From: Bradyrhizobium sp. Arg816
GTDB lineage: Bacteria > Pseudomonadota > Alphaproteobacteria > Rhizobiales > Xanthobacteraceae
DNA: 64,000 nt
Reading direction: 5' to 3'
Assembly: GCF_029989365.1 (NCBI RefSeq)
Contig: NZ_JAPRAQ010000001.1
Location: forward strand, 744,001-808,000
Below the pieces are notes generated by a model. The model was not told the origin of the DNA. It did not search any database and saw only the letters and a list, made by a program, of their open reading frames with translations. Position numbers and translations under genes: made by a program. This document shows, piece after piece, positions 42,761 through 51,189 of the stretch. Each line of letters starts with the position of its first letter. Position 1 is the first letter of the stretch.

Positions 42761-44667
42761 ACATCGCATCTCCACAAAAGCCGCTCGATCTCGTCTCCGC
42801 GATCGCCGAAGGCGATATCCGCTGCCTGCTGATGGTGCTGGTGCACATGACCGGCGATGAGCGCTGGCTCGAGCCGCCCTACTTGCCCAAGCGCGACATC
42901 CGTCTCATTCCCGATCCCGAGGCTGGCGTGCCCCGGGAGGTCCAGGACGAAATCCGTGCCGCAGTGGTCAAGCTGTTTGCCGACGGCACGCCAAAACCCG
43001 TCATCACCGATCCCGGCGAAGAGCTGCTGCTCAAGATGATGCGCGCGTGCCTCGGCGAGAACGTCGCGCCGGAATATGCGCCCCTGATGCGCGAGGAGAT
43101 GGGCTTTGTGGCGCGCGAGCCGCAGTGGACGAAGCGCCCTTCCGACGAGAAGCTTGCCGGCCAGCATGTCCTGATCGTCGGCGCCGGCGTTTGCGCCATC
43201 GCGCTCGGCGTGGCACTCGGCCATCTCGGCATCCCCTACACCATCGTCGAGAAGAACGCCGAGCTCGGCGGCACCTGGTGGATCAACCGCTATCCCGGTT
43301 GCGGTGTCGATACGCCGAACCATTCCTATTCCTACTCGTTCGGCTCGGGCAATGCATGGACGCGCTATTTCTGCCAGCGCGAGGAGCTGCTCGGCTATCT
43401 GCTGAAGGTCGCCGAGGAATACGGCATCCGCAAGCATCTGCGCGTCAATACCGAGCTGACGGCGTCGCGCTGGGACGAGGGCAAGCGGCGCTGGATCTCG
43501 ACGCTGAAGACGAAGAGCGGCGAAGAGACCTTTGAGTCCACCGCACTGGTCTCGGCCATCGGCCAGCTTAACGATCCCTCGCGCGCCCGCTTTAAAGGCG
43601 AGGAAGACTTCAAGGGCACGATCCTGCATTCGGCCCTGTGGTCGGACGACATCAATCTCGAAGGCAAGCATGTTGCCGTGATCGGCACCGGCGCGACATC
43701 GATGCAGCTGGTGCCGTCGATCGCCGGCCGCGTCGCGTCCGTCACGGTCTATCAGCGCAGCGCGCAATGGGCGCGGCCCGTGAAGGGCTATTCCGATCCG
43801 ATCAGCGAGGGCGCGCGCTGGCTGCTCGCGCATCTGCCGTTCTATGTGCAGTGGTATCGCTTCAACATGTTCTGGCGCTATGGCGACGGCTTGCTGCCGT
43901 TCCTGCGCAAGGACCCGGCCTGGCCGCATCCCGAGCGCGCCGTCAACAAGGGCAATGACCGGCATCGCCAGGAGCTGACCGATTTCATCCTTAACGAGCT
44001 GAAGGACCGGCCCGACCTGATCGCCAAATGCGTGCCGACCTATCCGCCCTATGGCAAGCGCATCCTGCTCGACAACAACTGGTTCAGGACGCTCACGCGG
44101 GACAATGTCGAGCTCGTCACCGGCGCGATCGATCATTTCGATCGCGACGGCATCGTCACCGCTGACGGTGAGCACCGCCCCGCGGACATCATCGTGGTCG
44201 CGACCGGCTTCAAGGTGACGGAGATGGCGGCCCGCCTCAACATCAGCGGCCGCGGCGGCAAGGATCTGCGCAAGGCCTGGGCCAACGACAATCCGACCGC
44301 GTTCCTCGGCCTCACCGTCCCGGGCTTTCCGAACTTCTTCTGCATGCTCGGCCCGAACTCCGGCCCCGCCCACGGCGGCAGCGTCATCTTCCAGTCGGAA
44401 TGTCAGAGCCGCTATATTTCCACCTGCCTCGCCGACATGATCGAGCAGGACGTCGCCGCCATCGACGTCCGTCAGGACGTGCTCGACGACTACGTCCGCA
44501 AGGTCGATGCCGAGCACGAGGCGATGATCTGGACCCATCCCGGCATGAGCACCTATTATCGCAATTCGAGCGGCCGTGTGTTTTCCGCGATGCCCTGGCG
44601 GTTCGTGGACTACTGGCGCATGACGCATGATCCGGATCTGGGACAGTATCGGTTGACGAAGGGGTGA
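42757..44667 (+). CDS. Baeyer-Villiger-type flavin monooxygenase, 4-hydroxyacetophenone monooxygenase-like
   Basis: 636 residues. An N-terminal extension of about 135 residues precedes the FAD site HVLIVGAGVCAIALGVALG, as in 4-hydroxyacetophenone monooxygenase (about 640 residues). The Baeyer-Villiger fingerprint appears as FKGTILHSALWSDD, with Ser in place of the usual Pro/Asp after Trp; NADPH site VAVIGTGATSMQLVP follows. It should insert oxygen next to a ketone, giving an ester. The CoA ligase in the operon may handle the acid released. Confidence 0.88.
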   Translation: MNIASPQKPLDLVSAIAEGDIRCLLMVLVHMTGDERWLEPPYLPKRDIRLIPDPEAGVPREVQDEIRAAVVKLFADGTPKPVITDPGEELLLKMMRACLGENVAPEYAPLMREEMGFVAREPQWTKRPSDEKLAGQHVLIVGAGVCAIALGVALGHLGIPYTIVEKNAELGGTWWINRYPGCGVDTPNHSYSYSFGSGNAWTRYFCQREELLGYLLKVAEEYGIRKHLRVNTELTASRWDEGKRRWISTLKTKSGEETFESTALVSAIGQLNDPSRARFKGEEDFKGTILHSALWSDDINLEGKHVAVIGTGATSMQLVPSIAGRVASVTVYQRSAQWARPVKGYSDPISEGARWLLAHLPFYVQWYRFNMFWRYGDGLLPFLRKDPAWPHPERAVNKGNDRHRQELTDFILNELKDRPDLIAKCVPTYPPYGKRILLDNNWFRTLTRDNVELVTGAIDHFDRDGIVTADGEHRPADIIVVATGFKVTEMAARLNISGRGGKDLRKAWANDNPTAFLGLTVPGFPNFFCMLGPNSGPAHGGSVIFQSECQSRYISTCLADMIEQDVAAIDVRQDVLDDYVRKVDAEHEAMIWTHPGMSTYYRNSSGRVFSAMPWRFVDYWRMTHDPDLGQYRLTKG

Positions 44668-44708
44668 GCGCAGGGACCTGGGGACATTGATCGTGCGGCG
44701 ACGACGGT

Positions 44709-44848
44709 GCACCCTCTCCCCTTGCGGGAGAGGGTGGCTTCGCAAAGCGAAGCCGGGTGAGGGGTTCTATCCTCACGAACGGTAGCGCGAGTGGACAGAT
44801 ACCCCTCATCCGGCGCTTCGCGCCACCTTCTCCCACAAGGGGAGAAGG
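44709..44848. repeat. Intergenic hairpin repeat, family B
   Basis: ACCCTCTCCC...GGGAGAGGGT hairpin at the left, CTTCTCCC...GGGGAGAAG at the right, with GGGTGAGGGGT / ACCCCTCATCC nested between. The organisation mirrors 33997-34158 with imperfect arms. It occupies most of the gap between the monooxygenase and isomerase genes. Confidence 0.7.
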
Positions 44849-44867
44849 AAGAAAAAGGGAAACGCCA

Positions 44868-45503
44868 ATGCCCAAGCCGCTTGTCCGCATCTACACCGAC
44901 TACAAAAGCCCCTACGCGTTCGTCGCCAACAAGCGCCTGTTCGAACTCGAGGAGACGCATGGCTTCGAGCTCGAATGGCTGCCGTATACGCTGCGCGTCG
45001 CCGAATTCATGGGGACAGTCGAGGAGCGCACGCCGCATTTCTGGCGCAAGGTGCGCTACGCCTATATGGACGCGCGGCGCTATGCCAATGCGCAAGGGCT
45101 CGTCATGAAAGGGCCACGCCGGATCTACGACGCCTTCTATTCCAGCGTTGGAATGCTGTTCGCACAGCGGCACGGGTTCTTCCGCTCCTATCACGACGCG
45201 GTGTTCCGCAAATTCTGGAGCCATGAGCTGGAGATCGACGATCTCGCCGCAATCGCGGACGTCATCAAATCGTGCGGCGGCTCGGCAAGCGAGTTCGAAG
45301 CCTACGTTAACGGCCCTGCCCGCGCCGAGCACGACCGCATCATCGACGAGGCCGAAGCACTCGGCGTGTTCGGCGTGCCGACCATGGTGTTCAACGGCGA
45401 GCTGTTCTGGGGCGGTGATCGCATCGACATGCTGATCGAGCGGATCGAGCGTCCGGAAACGATCGAAGCCGCGCTCGGCAGCCGCCACCGCAAATCAGTG
45501 TAG
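44868..45503 (+). CDS. DsbA-family isomerase (2-hydroxychromene-2-carboxylate isomerase-like)
   Basis: 211 residues. The N-terminus VRIYTDYKSPYAFVANKRL has the kappa-GST/HCCA-isomerase start with Ser-Pro-Tyr in place of a CXXC, and GVFGVPTMVFNGELFWGGDR near the C-terminus is the cis-Pro region. Such enzymes use glutathione to isomerise aromatic-degradation intermediates. The ATG at 44868 follows a purine-rich ribosome site. It may belong functionally with the monooxygenase operon upstream, but the repeat separates them. Confidence 0.85.
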   Translation: MPKPLVRIYTDYKSPYAFVANKRLFELEETHGFELEWLPYTLRVAEFMGTVEERTPHFWRKVRYAYMDARRYANAQGLVMKGPRRIYDAFYSSVGMLFAQRHGFFRSYHDAVFRKFWSHELEIDDLAAIADVIKSCGGSASEFEAYVNGPARAEHDRIIDEAEALGVFGVPTMVFNGELFWGGDRIDMLIERIERPETIEAALGSRHRKSV

Positions 45504-45506
45504 CCG

Positions 45507-46622
45507 TTACGCGGCGAGGCCGCTCTCAACCGGGGCAAATTCCAGCCCGAGACTCTCGGCAACCGCCTTGTTGGTTATGCGGCCACGATGCACGTTCAGT
45601 CCGTTGCGCAAATGCGGATTTTCCAGGACCGCGGCAAAGCCCTTGTTCGCGAGCATCAGGCCGAACGGCAGCGTCGCGTTGTTCAGTCCCTGGCTCGACG
45701 TCACCGGCACCGCGCCCGGCATGTTGGCGACGCAATAATGCACGACGCCGTCGACCTGATAGGTCGGATCGGCGTGCGTGGTCGGATGCGAGGTCTCGAA
45801 GCAGCCGCCCTGGTCGATCGCGACGTCGACCAGCACGGCGCCCGGCCGCATCGACTTGAGCATCGCGCGCGTGACGAGCTTTGGTGCGCTGGCGCCCGGC
45901 ACCAGCACCGCCCCGATCACGACGTCGGCGGCGAACACCTCGTCCTCGACCGCTTCGATGGTCGAGAAGCGGGTGCGCACCCGCCCGAGAAACACATCGT
46001 CCAGCTCGCGCAGACGAGGAATCGAGCGGTCGATCACAGTGACTTCCGCACCGAGGCCCGCCGCCATGCGCGCGGCCTGCGTTCCCACCACGCCGCCGCC
46101 GAGCACGACGACGCGCGCCGGCTGCACGCCGGGCACGCCGCCGAGCAACACCCCGCGGCCGCCGGCCGATCGCTTGAGCGCGGCGCCGGCGGCCTCGATG
46201 GCGAGGCGGCCAGCGACTTCGCTCATCGGCGCAAGCAGGGGGAGGTGACCGGCCGCGTCGGTGACGGTTTCATAGGCGATCGCAGTGCAACCGGAAGCGA
46301 GCAGGCCCTTGGCCTGTTCGGGATCCGGCGCAAGATGGAGGTAGGTAAAGAGGATCTGGCCTTCGCGGAGTTGGGCCCATTCGCTCTTCTGCGGCTCCTT
46401 CACCTTCACGATCATGTCGGAGCTGGCGAAGATGTCGCGGGCGTTCTCCGCGATCGCGGCGCCTGCCCGCTGGTACACCTCGTCGGAAGCGCCGATGCCG
46501 CTGCCGGCGCCGGTCTCGACAGTCACCTGGTGCCCGGCCGCGACATATTCGCGGACGGCGCCTGGGGTCAGCCCGACGCGATATTCCTGCACCTTGATCT
46601 CCTTGGGCACACCGACGCGCAT
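45507..46622 (-). CDS. ald: Alanine dehydrogenase
   Basis: 371 residues, the usual Ald length. [20 protein letters not shown] is the family start, with the pyruvate-binding Arg; [11 protein letters not shown] has the catalytic Lys region, and [24 protein letters not shown] is the NAD site. It interconverts L-alanine and pyruvate plus ammonia. AAGGAG precedes the ATG at 46622, seven codons inside the longest frame. Divergent from an Lrp-type regulator. Confidence 0.96.
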   Translation of the reverse strand: MRVGVPKEIKVQEYRVGLTPGAVREYVAAGHQVTVETGAGSGIGASDEVYQRAGAAIAENARDIFASSDMIVKVKEPQKSEWAQLREGQILFTYLHLAPDPEQAKGLLASGCTAIAYETVTDAAGHLPLLAPMSEVAGRLAIEAAGAALKRSAGGRGVLLGGVPGVQPARVVVLGGGVVGTQAARMAAGLGAEVTVIDRSIPRLRELDDVFLGRVRTRFSTIEAVEDEVFAADVVIGAVLVPGASAPKLVTRAMLKSMRPGAVLVDVAIDQGGCFETSHPTTHADPTYQVDGVVHYCVANMPGAVPVTSSQGLNNATLPFGLMLANKGFAAVLENPHLRNGLNVHRGRITNKAVAESLGLEFAPVESGLAA

Positions 46623-46677
46623 TTTGGGCTCCTTTTGATTCACCTCACGATCGTAACGGCGTGGCCGGTTTGGTTTC

Positions 46678-47235
46678 GTGCAAATATCCGCTAGCTTCGA
46701 CCTCCCCGCGCCGGTTTCCGGCGTGCAAACGCCCTTTCACGCTGGAAACGAAACCTTGGCCCTCGACCGGAAAGATCTCGCCATCCTCGCGGAACTCACC
46801 ACCAATGCGCGGGCCAGCCACACCGAGCTCGCCAACAAGGTCGGGCTATCAAGCACGGCGCTGGCGCGGCGGCAGAAGGCGTTGGAGGACGACGGCTATA
46901 TCCAGGCCTACCAGGCCGCGCTCGATCTCGCCCAGTTCGGCCTCACCACGACAGTGCTGGTCCGCATTGCGCTGGAGAGCCAGAGCGACGAGGCGCTGAA
47001 GGCGTTCGAGGCGGAGGTGGTGAAATGCCCCTCCGTCGTGCGCTGCTTCCTGATGTCGGGCACCGACGACTACATCCTGATCGTGCTCGCCCGCGACATC
47101 CAGGATTTCGAGCGCATCCACCGTACCGAACTGTCGCGCCTGCCGCGCGTGGCGCGAGTGCAATCGAGCTTTGCGCTGCGCGAGATCGTCAACCGCGCGG
47201 TTCCGACGGTGGTCTTCGGCGAAGCCAAACGCTGA
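46678..47235 (+). CDS. Lrp/AsnC-family regulator (AldR-like)
   Basis: 185 residues from the GTG at 46678; family members start near LALDRKDLAILAEL, so the TTG at 46756 (159 residues, GGAAACG upstream) may be the true start and would leave a normal divergent promoter. The helix-turn-helix is SHTELANKVGLSSTALARRQKALEDDGYI, the RAM domain follows. Lrp relatives beside ald usually activate it in response to alanine. Confidence 0.9.
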   Translation: MQISASFDLPAPVSGVQTPFHAGNETLALDRKDLAILAELTTNARASHTELANKVGLSSTALARRQKALEDDGYIQAYQAALDLAQFGLTTTVLVRIALESQSDEALKAFEAEVVKCPSVVRCFLMSGTDDYILIVLARDIQDFERIHRTELSRLPRVARVQSSFALREIVNRAVPTVVFGEAKR

Positions 47236-47376
47236 CCGCCCACGTCGAAGAGACAATTCGTCGCAAGGAACCAAGCGACCGGTTGCCCGTTGGCGCTACT
47301 GGCCACCAGAGACGATGCGCCCTCGCATCAACACGGCTAGATGTCTCGGCTCGGCCTCCGTCGCAGGGGAGACGAC

Positions 47377-47868
47377 ATGGCCGACGCCGCAAATCAAATT
47401 CCCGACCGCATTCCGATCAATCTCGTGGTCAATGGCGTCAGACACACGCTCGACCTGGTGCCTTGGACCACGCTCCTGGACGCCTTGCGCGACCATCTCG
47501 AGCTGACCGGCACCAAGAAGGGCTGCGATCACGGCCAATGCGGCGCCTGCACCGTGCTGATCGACGGACGGCGCGTCAATTCCTGCCTGACGCTCGCCGT
47601 CATGAAGGACGGCGCCGAGATCACGACGATCGAAGGGCTTGCCAAGGACCTAACGCTTCATCCCCTGCAACAGGCGTTCATCGACCACGACGCCTTTCAG
47701 TGCGGCTATTGCACGCCGGGACAGATTTGCTCGGCGGCGGGCCTTTTGGCCGAAGGCCGCGCCCGGGATGCCGACGAGATCAGAGAGCTGATGAGCGGAA
47801 ATCTCTGCCGCTGCGGCGCCTATCCGAACATCGTCGCCGCGATCCAGCAGGCAATGGGCCGGCCATGA
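47377..47868 (+). CDS. paoA: Molybdenum hydroxylase, [2Fe-2S] subunit (PaoA type)
   Basis: 163 residues. Plant-type cluster motif GCDHGQCGACTVLIDG with a later Cys in NSCLTLAV, and the second cluster CGYCTPGQICSA...GNLCRCGAYPNIVAA. It passes electrons between the Mo and FAD subunits. GGGGAGACGAC precedes the ATG at 47377; twelve earlier codons are dropped. No Tat leader is visible here, unlike E. coli PaoA, so the enzyme may be cytoplasmic. Confidence 0.92.
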   Translation: MADAANQIPDRIPINLVVNGVRHTLDLVPWTTLLDALRDHLELTGTKKGCDHGQCGACTVLIDGRRVNSCLTLAVMKDGAEITTIEGLAKDLTLHPLQQAFIDHDAFQCGYCTPGQICSAAGLLAEGRARDADEIRELMSGNLCRCGAYPNIVAAIQQAMGRP

Positions 47869-48881
47869 ACAACTTCCAATATTCCCGCGCCACCGACGTC
47901 GCCGATGCGATCCGCCTGCTGGCCGCCGATCCCGGCGCCAAGCTGATTGCCGGCGGCACCAATCTGATCGACTTGATGAAGGAAAATGTCGAGCGGCCCT
48001 CCCGGCTGATTGACATCTCCCGCCTGCCGCTCCGCGACATCGAGGAGACCGCCGATGGCGGGCTGCGCATCGGCGCCTTGGTGCCGAATTCGGACCTCGC
48101 TTACCATCCGCTCGTCGAGCAGCGCTATCCCCTGCTCGCCGCCGCCATCCTCGCCGGCGCTTCCGCGCAATTGCGCAATATGGCCTCCGTTGGCGGCAAC
48201 CTGATGCAGCGCACGCGCTGCGCATACTTTTATGACACGGCGACGCCTTGCAACAAGCGAGAGCCCGGCAGCGGCTGCTCGGCAATCGACGGCCTCAACC
48301 GCAATCACGCAATCCTCGGCACGAGCGCGTCCTGCATCGCGACCAACCCGTCCGACATGAGCGTCGCACTTGTCGCGCTCGGTGCGCTCGTGCACATCGC
48401 AGGTCCCTCCGGCCAGCGCACGATCGCATTGACTGATTTCCATCGGCTCCCGGAGGACAAACCTCACGTCGACACAAATCTCGGCACCGGCGAGATCATC
48501 GCGGCCGTCGAACTTCCAAAGCACGGCTTTGCCCGCAACTACAGCTATCTGAAAATCCGTGACCGGCTGTCCTATGCTTTTGCTTTGGTCTCGGTCGCGG
48601 CCGCGCTCGAACTGGATGGCAACGCGATCAGCGAAGCCCGCCTGGCGCTCGGCGGCGTGGCTCACAAGCCCTGGCGCAGCCTCGAGGCCGAAGCGGCGTT
48701 GCGCGGCCGGGCGGCGACGTCGGATCACTTCTCGCGCGCTGCCGATCTGCTGCTGCACGGGGCAACGGCCCGCGCACATAACCGCTTCAAGATTGAGCTC
48801 GCACGCCGCGCCATCGCGCGGACGCTGATACAGGCCGCCAGCGCCACGCCACAATCACAGGCTCACAAAAAAATCGCGTGA
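47865..48881 (+). CDS. paoB: Molybdenum hydroxylase, FAD subunit (PaoB type)
   Basis: 338 residues. FAD site KLIAGGTNLIDLMKENV and the second loop ASAQLRNMASVGGNLMQRTRC. The insertion RCAYFYDTATPCNKREPGSG followed by C matches the extra [4Fe-4S] ligand loop of PaoB. It overlaps paoA by four bases. The long upstream frame is a shadow. Confidence 0.92.
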   Translation: MNNFQYSRATDVADAIRLLAADPGAKLIAGGTNLIDLMKENVERPSRLIDISRLPLRDIEETADGGLRIGALVPNSDLAYHPLVEQRYPLLAAAILAGASAQLRNMASVGGNLMQRTRCAYFYDTATPCNKREPGSGCSAIDGLNRNHAILGTSASCIATNPSDMSVALVALGALVHIAGPSGQRTIALTDFHRLPEDKPHVDTNLGTGEIIAAVELPKHGFARNYSYLKIRDRLSYAFALVSVAAALELDGNAISEARLALGGVAHKPWRSLEAEAALRGRAATSDHFSRAADLLLHGATARAHNRFKIELARRAIARTLIQAASATPQSQAHKKIA

Positions 48882-48888
48882 GGGACCG

Positions 48889-51093
48889 ATGAAAGCCTAT
48901 GTCGGAACGCCAACGTCCCGCGTCGATGGCCGCGCCAAGGTCACCGGAGCCGCCAAATATGCCGGCGAATTTCCGGCGGACGGCCTCCTCCACGGCTTCG
49001 TCGTCGAGTCCACGATTCCGCGCGGACGCATCGCTCGCCTCGACGCCAGCGACGCGCTGCAAGTGAAGGGCGTGGTCGACGTGCTCACGCATGCGCATCG
49101 TCCGCCCCTCGCCGACAATGACGATGCCTGGAAGGACGAGGTGGCGCCGGAGAAGGGCTCGCCTTTCCGCCCGCTCTATGACGACAGGATCAGGTTCAAC
49201 GGCCAGCCGATCGCGCTCGTCGTGGCGGATGATTGGGAAACCGCCAAGTTCGCTGCGACCCGCGTGCGTGTTGAATACGACCGGGAGGCATTTGCGACGG
49301 ATCTCGAATCCGAACATGGCAAGGCCGGCAAAGTGGATCGGCCACACAAGCCGCGCGGCGACGCCGCCGCGGCGCTGGCTGGGGCCGCCGTGCGGCACCA
49401 GGCGGATTACGTCCTGCCGACCGAACACCACAACCCGATGGAGCTTTATGCGACCACGGTGGTCCGCGATGGCAGCGGCAGGCTTACCGTCCATGACAAG
49501 ACGCAAGGTGTCCAGAACGTCCACAAATATCTATGCGGTGTGTTCAACAAGAGGCCCGATGACCTCCGCGTGGTCTCGCCCTATGTCGGCGGCGCCTTCG
49601 GCTCCGGATTGCGGCCGCAATACCAGGTGGTGCTGGCGGTGCTTGCCGCGCTCGAACTCAAGCGATCCGTTCGTGTCGTCCTGACACGGCAGCAGATGTA
49701 CGGGCTCGGCTACCGGCCGATGACCATCGAGCGCGTCGCGCTCGGCGCAAAGCCTGACGGCACGCTCGATGCCGTCACGCACGAAGCCACTGCCGTGACT
49801 TCGCGCTACGAGGATTTTTCGCGCAATGACACCGGCTGGGCGGAACAGCTGTACAAGAGCCCGAACAGCCTCTTCTCCCACAAGCTCGTCGATCTCGACG
49901 TGTCCACGCCCTGCGACATGCGCGCGCCCGGTGCCGCCTCCGGCGTCTGCGCGCTCGAATGCGCCATGGACGAGCTGGCCGTCGCGCTCAAGCTCGACCC
50001 GATCGAGCTGCGGCTGAAGTGCTATTCGGACCGCGACCAGAGTGAAGACCTGCCCTACACCAGCAAGCAGCTGCGCGAATGCTACGCCCGCGGCGCGGAA
50101 GCCTTCGGCTGGAGCCGACGCAATCCTGCGCCGCGCTCCATGCGCAACGGCAAGGAGCTGGTCGGCTGGGGCATGGCGACGGGGGTGTGGGAGGCGCTTC
50201 AGATGCCGGTCGCTGTCCGCATCGTGCTGACGTCGAACGGCCATGCCGAAGTATCCTGCGCCGCCTCCGATATCGGCACCGGCACCTACACCATCGTGGC
50301 ACAAGTGGCCGCCGACGCACTTGGACTGCCGATCGAGAATATCGACGTGAAGCTTGCCGATTCGACCTTGCCGCAGGCCCCTGTCGAAGGCGGTTCCTGG
50401 ATGGCGGCGTCGGCCGCGCACGCCGTGCTGGGCGCGGCCGAAGACATTCGCCAGGAGCTCGCACGGCTTGCCAAGGCGATACCCGCCTCGCCCCTCGGCG
50501 GCGTCGATGCGCCCGACGTGATCCTGGTCGACGGCGCGATCGCCAAGGCCGGCGACAAGGCCCGTGCCGTCTCGATCGCCGACGCGATGCGTCACGGCAA
50601 GCTCGAGCGGATCGAGAAGCAGAAGCTCAATCATTTCGCGGAGGACAGGTCGCACGCGCGCAACACCCATTCGGCGGTCTTCGCCGAGGTCAAGGTCGAC
50701 GAAGAACTGGGCGTCATCCGCGTCACGCGCGTCGTGAGCGCCGTCGCCGCCGGCCGGATCCTCAATACCAAGACCGGCCGCAGCCAGATCATGGGCGGCG
50801 TGGTCTGGGGCATCGGAATGGCGCTGCACGAGGAGACGGTGATGGATCACCGCTTCGGCAGGATCATGAACGCGAACATCGCCGAGTACCACATTCCCGT
50901 GAATGCCGACGTTCACGACATCGACGTCATCTTCGTCGACGAACCCGACGACCGGATCAACCAGCTGGGCGTCAAGGGCATTGGCGAGATCGGCATCGTC
51001 GGCGTGCCTGCGGCGATCGCGAACGCAGTCTATCACGCCACCGGCAAGCGCATCCGGCGCTTCCCGATCACGCTGGACAAGTTGCTGGACTGA
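48889..51093 (+). CDS. paoC: Molybdenum hydroxylase, molybdopterin-binding subunit (PaoC type)
   Basis: 734 residues. It begins YVGTPTSRVDGRAKVTGAAKYAGEF; GGAFGSGLRPQYQ is the Mo-cofactor loop; PVEGGSWMAASAAHAVLGAA and GVKGIGEIGIVGVPAAIANA (catalytic Glu) follow the PaoC/YagR pattern. PaoABC oxidises aromatic aldehydes with wide specificity; a purine substrate is less likely. No XdhC/PaoD-type maturation gene follows in the window. Confidence 0.9.
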   Translation: MKAYVGTPTSRVDGRAKVTGAAKYAGEFPADGLLHGFVVESTIPRGRIARLDASDALQVKGVVDVLTHAHRPPLADNDDAWKDEVAPEKGSPFRPLYDDRIRFNGQPIALVVADDWETAKFAATRVRVEYDREAFATDLESEHGKAGKVDRPHKPRGDAAAALAGAAVRHQADYVLPTEHHNPMELYATTVVRDGSGRLTVHDKTQGVQNVHKYLCGVFNKRPDDLRVVSPYVGGAFGSGLRPQYQVVLAVLAALELKRSVRVVLTRQQMYGLGYRPMTIERVALGAKPDGTLDAVTHEATAVTSRYEDFSRNDTGWAEQLYKSPNSLFSHKLVDLDVSTPCDMRAPGAASGVCALECAMDELAVALKLDPIELRLKCYSDRDQSEDLPYTSKQLRECYARGAEAFGWSRRNPAPRSMRNGKELVGWGMATGVWEALQMPVAVRIVLTSNGHAEVSCAASDIGTGTYTIVAQVAADALGLPIENIDVKLADSTLPQAPVEGGSWMAASAAHAVLGAAEDIRQELARLAKAIPASPLGGVDAPDVILVDGAIAKAGDKARAVSIADAMRHGKLERIEKQKLNHFAEDRSHARNTHSAVFAEVKVDEELGVIRVTRVVSAVAAGRILNTKTGRSQIMGGVVWGIGMALHEETVMDHRFGRIMNANIAEYHIPVNADVHDIDVIFVDEPDDRINQLGVKGIGEIGIVGVPAAIANAVYHATGKRIRRFPITLDKLLD

Positions 51094-51126
51094 TCGCCGT
51101 CACACGATCCCCGCTGGATCGGGCGA

Positions 51127-51144
51127 CTGTCATAAAACTGTCAT
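51127..51144 (+). promoter_or_regulatory. Pho box (PhoB-binding site) upstream of the decarboxylase
   Basis: CTGTCAT-AAAA-CTGTCAT: two exact copies of the PhoB half-site with the canonical 11-bp repeat distance, ending 46 bp before the ATG at 51190. This is as good a match as a Pho box can be and implies induction by phosphate limitation. Confidence 0.82.
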
Positions 51145-51152
51145 CGAAAGTG

Positions 51153-51172
51153 CAGAGACCTGCCAGTCTCTG
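51153..51172 (+). promoter_or_regulatory. Short inverted repeat in the decarboxylase leader
   Basis: CAGAGAC-CTGCCA-GTCTCTG, a perfect 7-bp stem with a 6-nt loop, lies between the Pho box and the start codon. It may be a leader hairpin or a second operator. The ribosome site after it is weak (GGGACAC). Confidence 0.45.
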
Positions 51173-51189
51173 TAGATTCGGGACACACC

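Noticed and set aside
42745..44745. 666-codon minus-strand frame opposite the monooxygenase gene
   Set aside because: The sense strand encodes a complete flavin monooxygenase with clear motifs; the antisense product has no recognisable domain.
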